Shown here piece by piece: positions 25,801-35,622 of a stretch of DNA of 64,000 bases. Origin of the DNA: Collybiopsis luxurians FD-317 M1 (lineage: Eukaryota > Basidiomycota > Agaricomycetes > Agaricales > Omphalotaceae); NCBI GenBank assembly GCA_000827265.1, contig KN834760.1, positions 715,818 through 779,817 on the forward strand. Reading direction: 5' to 3'. Under the pieces are notes generated by a model. The model did not search any database and was not told the origin of the DNA. It was given only the letters and a program-made list of their open reading frames with translations. Numbering within the stretch: the first letter of the stretch is position 1; every line of letters begins with the position of its first letter. The translations under genes and the position numbers were made by a program.

Positions 25801-26863
25801 GCAGTCCAGCCACATTGCGTTTTTCGAGGATGCCGCCGCGCTCGTATCGTTAACGATGAAGGAAATGGAGAACCGAGGAACCTTTGCCGGCGCTATGGTC
25901 CCTATGCGATTACTTGAGGCGAGAATACCCATCGAGGAACCTGCACAACAATTCGACAGTACTTTGCAATTGTCGTGCGATGCTAATCTCTCGTTCTGTC
26001 TTGCTGCAGTGCTCTTTAAAGGCGTCCGGCATAGTGGACTCAGAGACTCTGCTCATGAGGCTCTTCGAACTCTGCTGCGAATCACCACTCGCGTCGGAGC
26101 CCAGGCCTACGAAAGGCAAACGAATGGGTATTCTGGAGCTATCGATCCTGACGCATTGCCATACTTCCTCGCACTTGTGTCCATGTCGACCACGACTTCG
26201 GAATACCGTGATTTGCTCAAGGACTGTGGTATCGAGGACGTTTCCTTACTGGAGGAGGATGCGACTATGATTTCAATCTCAGATCAGGATTCGAATGTTC
26301 CAAACGTGCCCATCGAACTGTTGGGGATTCACGATCCGAACACAGCTCTGCTAGCGACATCCTTCATCGGGGTCATGCTGATGACAGCTCAGGGAGACGA
26401 TGCAGAGACCGAGATGCTCTATGGTATCCTTGCTAATATCGCGATAGCGTTTCCCGAGATCATTCAGATAGCGTATGTGGCTTTCTCCCTCTTACGACGG
26501 GTTTTTGACTGACCGTTTCCTGGTTGCAGCTACGAGAGTCTTCAAGACAGGATCAAGGATACATTCGCGAACTCGTCTAATCCTACCATCATTCAATACG
26601 TTGCCAACATCATCGGGGTCGCACTGGACGATGGGAGTCAGAATCAGATAGGCTTACGCACCCTGCGCAGCTCTTCATCAACGCTTAACACCGTTGATGA
26701 GACTCTTTCAATACATGGTCCCGGTCGTTCGCATCTAAAGGCTCTCGAAGAACAGGGGATGCAGGGTTTGGCCAAGAATTTCCAGTTCCTGCCGGCCCAA
26801 AGTACTGCTGCTGCAAAGGTGTTGATACTGATTTCGAATCTAGTCGCTTGCATTGTTTTATAG
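16887..26863 (+). CDS. mor2: Cell morphogenesis protein of the Mor2/Tao3(Pag1)/Furry family
   Basis: A single gene of ~10 kb with roughly thirty short introns and well over 2,000 codons. Exons placed: 16887-17105, 17171-17317, 17371-18106, 18172-18632, ..., 25503-26472, 26530-26863. After a Ser-rich N-terminus the text QQKIVQVLVNRLKNK, LPCNSGESLVRLESDN and VDALVNLAHETLDMIGFAVGEL marks the conserved N-terminal domain. HEAT/armadillo-like helices follow throughout, with conserved blocks such as GHKAIAGPLRAAIWSWID. These giant scaffolds act at the cell cortex to activate the NDR kinase Orb6/Cbk1 in the MOR/RAM polarity network. The start at 16887 directly follows a (CGA)n leader. The final exon ends VLILISNLVACIVL. 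I saw no disrupting stop, but not every splice junction was resolved. Confidence 0.93.
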
Positions 26864-27728
26864 TCTAGTATTGCTCTTTTTTCCCTTTATGTTGCATTGA
26901 TACCGATACCGGCTGTATTTATGATAATGATATCCCACTACGTTACTCGTATGTTACTATTTTTTCTACTAGTTTACTCCTGCATAGTCCATTCAATTCC
27001 TGTACTATTTTGCCCGCACTACAATCAACATGCACCTCTGCTTTTATGAGTAGGAATGCTTCACGGGCCCAAACCGCTGAATCAGTTTTGGCTGAGATCT
27101 TTTTCTGCTAGTACCAAGCTGCAAATTGGCCTACGTAATTATAGAGCTATCATCGCGCCAGCTTCCCTACAACAGGACGAAGAAAAAACCAAAGAAAAAA
27201 ACTACTGCGTGCAGCTTTCGCACGCATGCCTCCAAAGAGCACCATCTATCCTGTCAATTGAGAATCTCGAATCAACAACCTGTATGTTCACGGCGTCAGA
27301 GTAATCGACGCCATCGCGCAGACCACAGCTATTCAACTCCTTTTCGTATAATCGTGGCTTTCATCCGTGGAGACCGCCAACGTCCTCCTTGTTCCCATAG
27401 CCCAACTTCGTTAATTTGTCCTTCACAGAAGCTGCAAAGAGAACTGGCTAGAACGAGTTTTAAAAACTAAGGGTGCTTACTCGTTTGATAGTGAGTGGCT
27501 GTTCATATCAACAAATTGTGCAAGGCCTTACGGCGCTAGAGTTATCGAGATCATAATATAGAGTCTACAGCTATCCATGGCGTCAAAACTATCGATGCTA
27601 TAGTGCATAGTCTACAGCTATTCGACTCCCTTTCGTAAACCATTATTGCCCGGCTTTCGTCCGTAGAGGTCGTCGACATTCTTCTGCTCACAACATCGTC
27701 AACTTTGACCCTTGCCCAAGCCACGAAT
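26864..27728. repeat. Spacer with two imperfect upstream repeat modules
   Basis: No gene seen. Two diverged copies of a ~230-bp module lie at about 27265-27490 and 27495-27725. Each contains a GTCAGAGT/TAGAGTTATCGA.. segment, CTACAGCTATTCGACTCC, CGTAAACCATTATTG and TTCGTCCGTAGAGG-like blocks in the same order. The same modules precede the second paralogue (29950-30426), so they were duplicated with the gene. They probably form or contain its promoter. Confidence 0.6.
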
Positions 27729-29388
27729 ATGTCCCCAATATTCTTAGGCCGCTGTCGAAGTGTTGGTGCTCCAACAGGCCTTGGTACCTTTCCCCCGGAA
27801 CTACCCCTTTCGCATTTAATGCCGAGGCAACATCCACCCTGAACCCTTCAAGCTTGCAGAACCCGAGGGAGCTGCTTCAGCGCTTGAGAGATCTCAACTT
27901 GGTAGAATACACTTGCCAATCGGTAAAATACTTGCTCTAATCATTTTTCGGGTTTTTTAGAATCGTACAATCGTAATTGACGAAGGATATCGTGCAATCA
28001 TAGCGGAAATCTGTACCTTTTATGAAACAGCTTTGGTAGAAGACGGAAAGCCAGTAGAAGCGGCTGAAACAGACGGTGTCACTGTCCACATTTTTCTTCC
28101 AGTCATAACGAGGTAAGTCGGAGGTCAATAGATGTAGGACTCCTATTCTTATGTCTTTCGCAGCATCATTCGGTCAATAATCCAATGCATCGAGGCTCGA
28201 GCTCTTGCGTCAAATTCAGGCAGTTCGGATTTAAGTTTGCGAAAGAAGATTGATCCCCTCAAAGAGCTGAAGGTTTTGCGAAACCAACTAGAGGCGATTC
28301 ATTTTATTGCAATGGTGAGTAGGTTTCCGACCATCCGCACATCCTTGGTTATTGATGGACTATAGCCTTACGTATCTCCGCAACTGTTTCGTCGAGGTGA
28401 AAATGCGCTAGTCATTACAGCAAACGTTGGAGGTGTCTTGGCCACCCTGTGTGACGGCGTTCCGATACTTGGGATGCTTAAGCCTGCTGCAGAAATGATA
28501 AACGGGGTTTGTACCACTATTCAGGTGTGTTCTTTAAGAGACGCAGACTCGTTTGTCTCCTTACAGCTCCTCCATGTTCAGACTTTGCGCAGTAACGAGG
28601 AGTTAGCCGCTGAAATCCTGCGGGTGGTCAGGGATGACTTCCGCATGGCTGTTCGAAAAATTCAGAGGTATCCCGCTGCTCAAGCAGACCAAGAATTACG
28701 GAAAGATGTAAATGACTATTTTTGGTTAGTATTCTGCCGCTGATTCCATTCGAGAGAAGCTTGCTGAATATACCGGGTTGCCAGCAATCTGCGAGATATT
28801 ATCTGCCACTCCCTTGGTAAAATTAATAGGAACAGAAAGCGAAGCAAGTTGAATCGTTTGCGCTTGGTACCTTTTGCTCAAAAGGACAGCGGTGATCTGG
28901 AAGTTCTTCGACATCGAGTACAAGAAGCGAGAAGTGGGTTTCAAGTAAGTGTGTTGATGCAAACACATGAGTATGTCATCCAATACGCATTTACAGACTA
29001 GAATCGCGCTCTCCACGGCTATATCAATCTCAACAGTGATTCAACGAACTATCTTCCATGTTCGTGCTTGTTTAATTTTTCCTACGTGGATTTGATTTTT
29101 TTGTGGAAAGTCTTACGAGAGTAATTCCAGAATTGTGCGGAGCAGAGGCCAGCTCAAACGAGAGCTGTGGAGGACTCGCCTACCGCCTTTCAAGTTGTGC
29201 AATCAGGAATACAGGTCTGCACCTCAGAACGCCTGGAGGATGCGCTTCTTTCTGAGCTTTCTCGGGTGAGATTGTCAATCTCAACGGAGCCTCCAGGAGT
29301 AGATGAAGCGTCTAATTTGTATACAATCAAGGGCTGCTCCTCTTACTATATATGGCCATCTTTTTTTTTTATATATCCAATTCAGTAA
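27729..29388 (+). pseudogene. Tandem paralogue 1: helical cell-death/STAND-like N-terminal domain protein, frameshifted
   Basis: Same eight-exon layout as the intact copy at 30427-32080, with matching splice sites (for example TTTTTG|GTTAGT at 28722). Exon 1 starts MSPIFLG.., but near the C run at 27792-27796 the frame shifts relative to copy 2: the ATG frame stops within ~20 codons, while the homologous text (LQNPRELLQRL..) continues in another frame. All later exons stay open to the stop at 29386-29388. Conserved core: LCDGVPILGMLKPAAEMINGV, then EILRVVRDDFRMAV and LRDIICHSLGKIN. That pattern (a glycine/proline hydrophobic turn followed by amphipathic helices) resembles HeLo-like/MLKL N-terminal domains at the front of basidiomycete NLR-like proteins, an inference from pattern only. 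It is either a recent pseudogene, a product starting downstream, or affected by a base error. Confidence 0.55.
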
Positions 29389-30426
29389 GCTGTTGAAGCT
29401 TCGACAGCGGTTACCTGATTGATAAAAGAGGTTTTCCCAGACTCAGCAATTTGGCATCGGATTGGCTGGATCACAGTGGATCGCTTCCACTAGACGTTTC
29501 GATTCTTGATAAGGTATCCAAACTAGTCCAAAGCCTAGGGGATGCGTGAGCGACTGTTCCGGACATAGAGCAGAGATTTGGGATTTGTTTGAGTTATGAT
29601 TGCCAGGTAGAAAACAGTATTCGTAGAAGATTTAAGGCAAGAGTTCAAAGGGCAATTAGTGGATTGGTTTTATGTCTCTTCATTTAACATCGAGTTGATC
29701 TTCTAGCTAATAAATTTGTGACATTAGCTGCGCAGTATCTGTCTCGATTGACGCGAAAACCAAGGAAAAACCTGTACTGCGTGCCGCCTTCGCACGCATG
29801 CCTCGGCTCCCAGGTGTTATCAAATAAGCGCCCGTCTTCGTCACTTTTTCTTCAGAACATGATCCATTCATCTAGTATCAATCGTCGCACGAATGGACCT
29901 GAACGCGCTTCATAGAGTATCGTTTTCCTGTCATTCAAGAATTTCAAATCGAACTTCATATCAACAAGCTGTAGAAAACCGGTTCACCGAGTCAGAGTTA
30001 TCGATGCCATCGCGAAGCTGTTCGACTCCTTCCGCGTCCACCATTCTTGCCTCGTTTTGTTCGTAGAGGCCGCCAAGATCCTCTTTTTGCATATAGTTTA
30101 ATATCCGTAGTATTACTCATTAGACTTCGTCAAGCTTGACCTTCGCAGAAGCTGCAAAGAGAATTGACTTGAACGAGCTTTGGAAGTCAAGGGCGCCTCT
30201 AGTAAAGTATCATTTGATGATGAGTGTCCGTTCATATTAACAAGCTGTACAAAGCCTCACGTTTACGGCGTCAGAGTTTTCGATACCACAGTGCGGAGTC
30301 TACAGCTATTCGACTCCTTTTCGTAAACCATTGTTGCCTGGCATTCGTCCGTAGAGGTCGTCAGCATTCTTCTTCTGCCCACAATCCGCAATATCTTAAA
30401 CTTTGACCTTTGCACAAGCCACAAAC
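29389..30426. repeat. Spacer between paralogues with two more copies of the upstream module
   Basis: No gene seen. From about 29700 the sequence parallels 27060-27728. It holds a diverged pair of the ~230-bp module at about 29950-30200 and 30230-30426, ending in the same CACAAGCCACAAACATGTC context around the start codon. The whole repeat unit (spacer plus gene) is therefore ~2.7 kb. Confidence 0.6.
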
Positions 30427-32080
30427 ATGTCGCCAATATTCTTACGCCATCGCCGGAATCCTGGTGCTCGAACAGGCCTTGGTACCTTTGTCCTGGATAG
30501 CTCCCTTCCTACGTCTGATGCTGAAGCAACGCCCGCCATGGTTCCACCAAGTTTGCAGAACCCAATGGAGTTGCTTGAGCGGTTAGGAGCTCTCAGCTTA
30601 GTAGGACACAATTGTCAATCAGTAAAATGCTTGCTCTAATATTTTTTGGTGTTTTTTTTTAGGATCGTACAATCGTAAATAACAAAAGATATCGTCGACT
30701 CATAACGGAAATCTGTACCATATACGAATCAGCCTTGGCAGAAGACGAGAAGACAATAGAAACGGCTGAATCGGACGGTGTCACTGTCCACATTTTTCTC
30801 CCAGTCACAACGAAGTAAGTTCGAGATCAATCGGTATAGGGCTCGTATTCTTATGTTTGTCCTCAGCATTGTGCGGTCGATAATCCAATGTATCGAAGCT
30901 CGAGGTCCTGCGTCGAATTCAGGCAGTTCGGGTCTACGTTTCCGAAAGAAGGTCGATCCCCTCAAAGAGCTGAAGTCATTGCGAAACCAACTAGGGGCGA
31001 TTCATTTCATTGCCATGGTGAGTAGGTTTCTGAGCATCCACACATCCTTGGTTATTGATAAACTACAGCCTTACGTATCTCCGCAAGTGTCCTGTCGAGG
31101 TGAAAATGCGCTGGTCGTCGCAGCGCACGTTGGAGGTGTTTTGACCGCCTTGTGTGATGGCGTTCCAATACTTGGAATGCTTAAGCCTGTTGCAGAACTA
31201 ATAAACGGGGTTTGCACCACTATTCAGGTGTGTTTGTGCTTTAAGAGACGCAGACTCGTTTGTGTTCTTACAGCTTCCTTCATGTTCAGACTTTACGCAG
31301 TAACGACGAGTTAGTCGCTGAAATCCTGCGGGTGGTCAGGGATGATTTCCGTATGGTTGTTCGAAAAATTGAGAGGTATCCCGCTGCTCAAGCAGACGCA
31401 GAATTACGGAAAGATGTAAATGAGTATTTTTGGTTCGTATTCTGCCGTCTATTGCATTTGAGAGAAGCTTGCTGAATATACTGGGTTGCTAGTACCCTGC
31501 AAGATATCATTTGCCACTCCCTTGGTAAAATCAACGGGACCAGAAATCGAGGCAAATTGAATCATTTACGCCTGGTAACTTTTGCTCAGAAGGACCGCGA
31601 TAATCTTCAAGTCCTTCGATATCAAGTACAAGAAGCGAGAAATGCGTTTCAAGTAAGTGTGCTGATGCAAGCAGATGAACAGTCTACCCAATATGCGTTT
31701 ACAGACTAGAATTGCTCTCTCTACTGCTATATCAATCTCAACGGTGATTCAACAAGCTATTTTCCATGTTCGTGCTTTTTTCACTCTCTGGATTTGATTT
31801 CCAGCGGAGCTTACGAGAGTAAACCTAGAATCCGGTGGAGCAGAGCCCGACGAGAGATTTAGAGGACTCGCCCACCTTCTTTCAAGCTGTAGAATCAGGG
31901 ATGCCGGTCTGCACCTCAGAAGGCCGGAAGGATGCGCTTCCCTTTGACCTTTCTCGGGTGAGATTGTCAATTGCAACACAGCCTCCAGAAGATGGTTTTA
32001 GTGAAGCGTCTAATTTGTATATCAAAAGCTGTTCCTCTCTTACCATATATGGTCGTCTATTTTTTTTTTTTAAACAGTAA
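30427..32080 (+). CDS. Tandem paralogue 2: helical cell-death/STAND-like N-terminal domain protein, 424 aa
   Basis: join(30427..30621, 30663..30814, 30867..31017, 31069..31227, 31290..31432, 31493..31652, 31705..31767, 31829..32080). The lengths sum to 425 codons and all phases agree with the paralogue. The protein starts with a Pro/Ser-rich segment, then alpha-helical text. The central block LCDGVPILGMLKPVAELINGV is followed by EILRVVRDDFRMVVRKIERY, LQDIICHSLGKIN and a hydrophobic segment ALSTAISISTVIQQAIF. No kinase, NACHT or repeat domain follows, so it would be a stand-alone signalling or executioner-like domain if the HeLo/MLKL-like assignment (inferred) holds. The last exon encodes an Asp/Pro-rich tail. 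The KDZ transposon begins 24 bp after the stop codon, so it replaces the native 3' UTR. Confidence 0.7.
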
Positions 32081-32095
32081 GGCGCTACAGTTCGA

Positions 32096-32103
32096 CAATT
32101 GAT
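32096..32103. repeat. Left target-site duplication of the KDZ element
   Basis: CAATTGAT directly precedes the left terminal repeat and recurs exactly at 43129-43136 after the right one. Eight base pairs is the duplication size reported for Zisupton-type elements. Confidence 0.92.
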
Positions 32104-32276
32104 CACCTGATAATCCCACCTACTTCAATATATAGATTTAATTGATCGGATCATCAATCCGTTATCTACATAGTGTTTTGGCCTTTCCCCAAGAAATGAA
32201 TAAAATGAATAAACCTCTACAATATATCTGAGCACTATGAGCCTCGGGGATGGCGCAACACCGATCCCATCATCAA
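32104..32276 (+). repeat. Left terminal inverted repeat of the KDZ element
   Basis: 173 bp, starting CACCTGATAATCCCAC. It matches the reverse complement of 42956-43128 with five differences and ends at ..CCCATCATCAA, after which the two ends diverge. Confidence 0.93.
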
Positions 32277-32369
32277 GCGTCCGTCAGTGTCGAGTGTCGG
32301 GTGTCGGGCATCAGGATCCCGCCATTTATCATATAAGGCATAGCTTTATAAGTGATACAATATACAGTA

Positions 32370-35300
32370 CTATTGAGCATCGACTACTGAGATAAGGGCA
32401 TTGACTTGGCAGATAACCTCTGCCTCCTCCTCCTCCTCCTCCTCCTCCTCCTCCTCCTGCTGTTCATTGACTTCCCCCGCTGCTTCCTGTCCATCCTCCT
32501 GTATCCCCAGATCATCGTATGAGGTTGGGCGGTGTTCAACAGATGTGCCTACTGAGAAATACTTGCCATTGGTCTTCCAATCAAATCCACGGAGTTTGGT
32601 GATAGAGATAAGTCATCGGCGGTGCTGCTCGTTGGCCTGACCACATTCTAAGCGGTACTTCCTAACTTGAAGGGCTAACTCGGGGTGGTTCTTCAGCTCC
32701 ATCTCCTTTTCAATCAGCTCCTGAGTCTCCTGGCGCATGAAAGAGTATAATCGTCGAATCTCTTGGTGAACACAATGAAGTTCCTCCTCTGCGCGAATGG
32801 TTTTGAAGAATTGAGTAATGAGGGTCCGTGTTGCAGGTTGAGCCCATGGTCGCTGTCGGATGTCCTCACAAGTATCCCGGAGTATATCGAATTCGGAGAG
32901 GAAGCTGTGGTCAACGACTTCTTCCCAGTTGAGAATGGGTCGTGGTGGGTTCATGCTGCTGGCAGCGTTGTTGTAGTCATTTAGGGCCGTTTCTATACTT
33001 TTAGACTGTTTCTTGAGGGCCTGTGCAAGTTCTCTTCGCATTTTGTATCCTGTAGAAAAGAGAAACTGTGACTTAAGAGCGTACATACATGAAAGCCACT
33101 CACCAGTGCCGGAAACATTGAGATGCCCCATTTCAAAGATTCGGGCAACCAACAACCCCTCCAACTTGTCCAACGCTCATTGATACCTCGCCGTATTGAC
33201 TAGTTTTGCAGTATTTTTCCACTCCTCGGACCCTTCCTTCCATCGCTCCGTGATACCAAGTTTTCGCTCAAGAGACTGAACATCAGCCAGAAGTTTGTGC
33301 TCCATCTCAATGGTGTGTCGTCGGCTTCACTCGATACAGGCCGTGTAGTCTACCTCTCCAGGTTTATAGGAAGACCAGACCTTGCGTAGCTCTTTGACAT
33401 TGTCGCAGCTTTGATAGTAAGCCTTGAGCTTGGAAAAGTACTCCATCTGGAGTGTTTCCTCTGGTGGCTCCCGTGAACAAGCTTGAAGATATTGAGCCTC
33501 CTCTTCTAGCCATTGGAAAATGACATTCGCATTGTTAATACCGGCGGCTTTTAGCTGTTTTTCAAGGGAACTGGAGGCACTGAGAATTCGAAGGCAGTTT
33601 TTGTAGTGAGAGTAGAGAAAGCGGCTGAGATTGGGATAGGTTTCAAAGTTGTCATTATGGTACGCGTACTCGGAGATCATCTGGCAGCAATGGAATTGAC
33701 TGGTGTGTCGTGTTGCTGAGGCCAAGGCATTTGATTTGGAGAAATATTGTTCATTGGTCTCCCCATCTTTGAGACCGGCGCCGTTGACGTAGAGAAGGAG
33801 AAAGGAGAGTTGGCAGGCTCATTCATGCGCATATCTGTGCATTGTCCCAATGACGGGTTGATAACCCATGTACTGAGCAAGAGTGGCAAGGGGGCTTCGG
33901 AGAACCGTCTTTGAGTTCCTGCAGTTGATGTCGTAGGCCACGCAAACTTTGCCCTTTGGCGGTGCGAGTTCGCCGTTACTTTGACAGTAATCGTGTTCAG
34001 CTTTGAGGAAGCGATGAAGAGTCGCAAGAGAATATTTGGCTCTATAGCTAAGTTAGTAAGGGTTCCAGGCTAAGAAAAATATGAGACGCATGCTTCACCC
34101 GACTTTACCATATCGCAGAAAGACAGTGAGAATCCATGGCGACAGGTGAGAAGAAAGATCCCGTTCTCATCGAATCTGGCCAAAGAGCAGGCAGTATGTG
34201 CATTGGACATGTTTGCCCACTTGTCCTCACATCTCCCTGTCTCCCAGACCCACTCCCGGTAGCTATTCTCTGGGACCCAACGGGGGATGTCCTCCCACTT
34301 ATCCTCCTCCCACTGATCCACTTCCTGACGAGAAAGGAAGTAATCTCCCCCACCTTCTCGAGGATCTGAACGTTCACATACCCCAGAGGCGTCTGCTTCA
34401 GCATTCGACTCATCGGCAGGGTCTGTGCGATGCTCAAATTGCTTTAACGAGTCATTTCCGTCCATTGAAACCATCATCCGTATCTCCATGTCCTCGTCTT
34501 CCTTGAGCTCATGCTGACAAGATGGGCAGCTGTGCATGAGGCGCCAGTTAGGGGTATCGCGACCCAGTGCTCCAAAAACAAGTTTGCGGACGTGACTCTT
34601 GATTTCCAAATAAACATCATAAGCAGCGCTGAGTTGTTGCATGAGGTAGGGTTTGAAATGAAGGCCATGAAGATCACAAAGGGCTTTGACAAAGGGCTGA
34701 ACGGAGAGGCGAGGACAATGGCAAAAAAGCTTATGATATAGGCTGAGCGTTCGAATGGTAAAGCCAAAGGTATGCTTCAGGGGGGAAGCAGGAACAATGC
34801 TGGCTCGGATGATGCTGGTAGCTTGATAGACATCCCCTGTCAATGGTATACGACACTGGAAAGTACCTTCAGTAATGTGTTAGAATGCCCTCAGCTAATT
34901 CAACAAGATCACCTACTAAAGATGTCCGCAACCTGCAAATCCAACAAGGGGTAGCCTTCCAGGACCTCTGGCATTTTATAGCCATGCTCCTCATTGTACT
35001 CCCAGTCCATATAAGCAGAAACCATCTCTTCAAATTGAGGGGCCCAATAGTGGTAGATACGTTCAATGCAATCCTCGCGTTTCCGGTCATCGATGCGATG
35101 CCTATATTTGAGTTCAATAAAGAAATTCAAGGTAGAACACACGTATACTCACTGTCGACGGATGCCTCGAAGTAATCCCTCATAAATTTCCTCACATTCT
35201 TGTGCCTCTCTGTCTACTTCAGTCTGCGTCAACTCCTCCTTGACAGTGGGGGGTAGAGGCATTGAGTCAAAAGCCTCAAAGCTTCGTAGGTAAGAGTAAG

Positions 35301-35514
35301 GCTCCTCCTGATCCTCTTGATGCTCAGTTTGGTTTTGGTGTAAAAACCTCTGAGCTGACTCCTGTGCTAGTCGAGCCTCAAGCATTTGGCACATATCAGA
35401 AGCTTTGAGGACTTTCAAGCCCTTGAAGCGACAGCGATAGGAATATTGAGAGGGTTGAAATGTGGGGATGAGCAGCTTGCGTGAGCTTGGATGTGCTTTG
35501 CATGGACGCTCCAT
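32370..35514 (-). pseudogene. KDZ transposase gene with premature stops
   Basis: Runs from ATG at 35514 to the original stop TAG at 32370-32372. The N-terminal part (exon to ~35149, then ~35102-34920) has the CxC1-like region with WAPQFEEMVSAYMDW. The core (34843-34070, 34010 onward) shows the CRHGFSLSFCDMVKSGE block, VCVAYDINC (the YDIxC motif), a YAHE..CQLSFLLLYVNG block and the TNEQYFSKSNALA block, all hallmarks of KDZ transposases. The C-terminal part has SGTGYKMR, LNPPRP-like NPPRPILNWEEVVD and RPWAQPATRTL, then a poly-Glu tail from the (CTC)n tract at 32421-32457. Four in-frame TGA codons interrupt it, at complement 33819-33821, 33327-33329, 33177-33179 and 32613-32615. At each the family has Arg or an Arg run fits. 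The splice near 34.05 kb does not resolve cleanly. Confidence 0.88.
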
Positions 35515-35622
35515 GGTGTGTGCTGAGTGTTGGACCTTGGTGTGTTTCACCGAGACAATTTCCAGTCAAGCACGAGACTAGCACGTGCGCGACACTATTT
35601 CTCCTGTGAATCAACAGCTCTG
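35515..35622. promoter_or_regulatory. Shared bidirectional promoter of transposase and TET/JBP gene
   Basis: Only 108 bp separate the two divergent start codons (35514 minus, 35623 plus), so both leaders and core promoters must lie here or overlap the coding regions. No TATA box is obvious. It contains GCACGTGC at 35580-35587, an E-box-like palindrome. Promoter function is inferred from layout. Confidence 0.5.

Noticed and set aside
32401..32640. 79-codon plus-strand Ser/Cys-rich ORF
   Set aside because: It is the antisense of the poly-Glu tail of the KDZ transposase, created by the (CTC)n tract.
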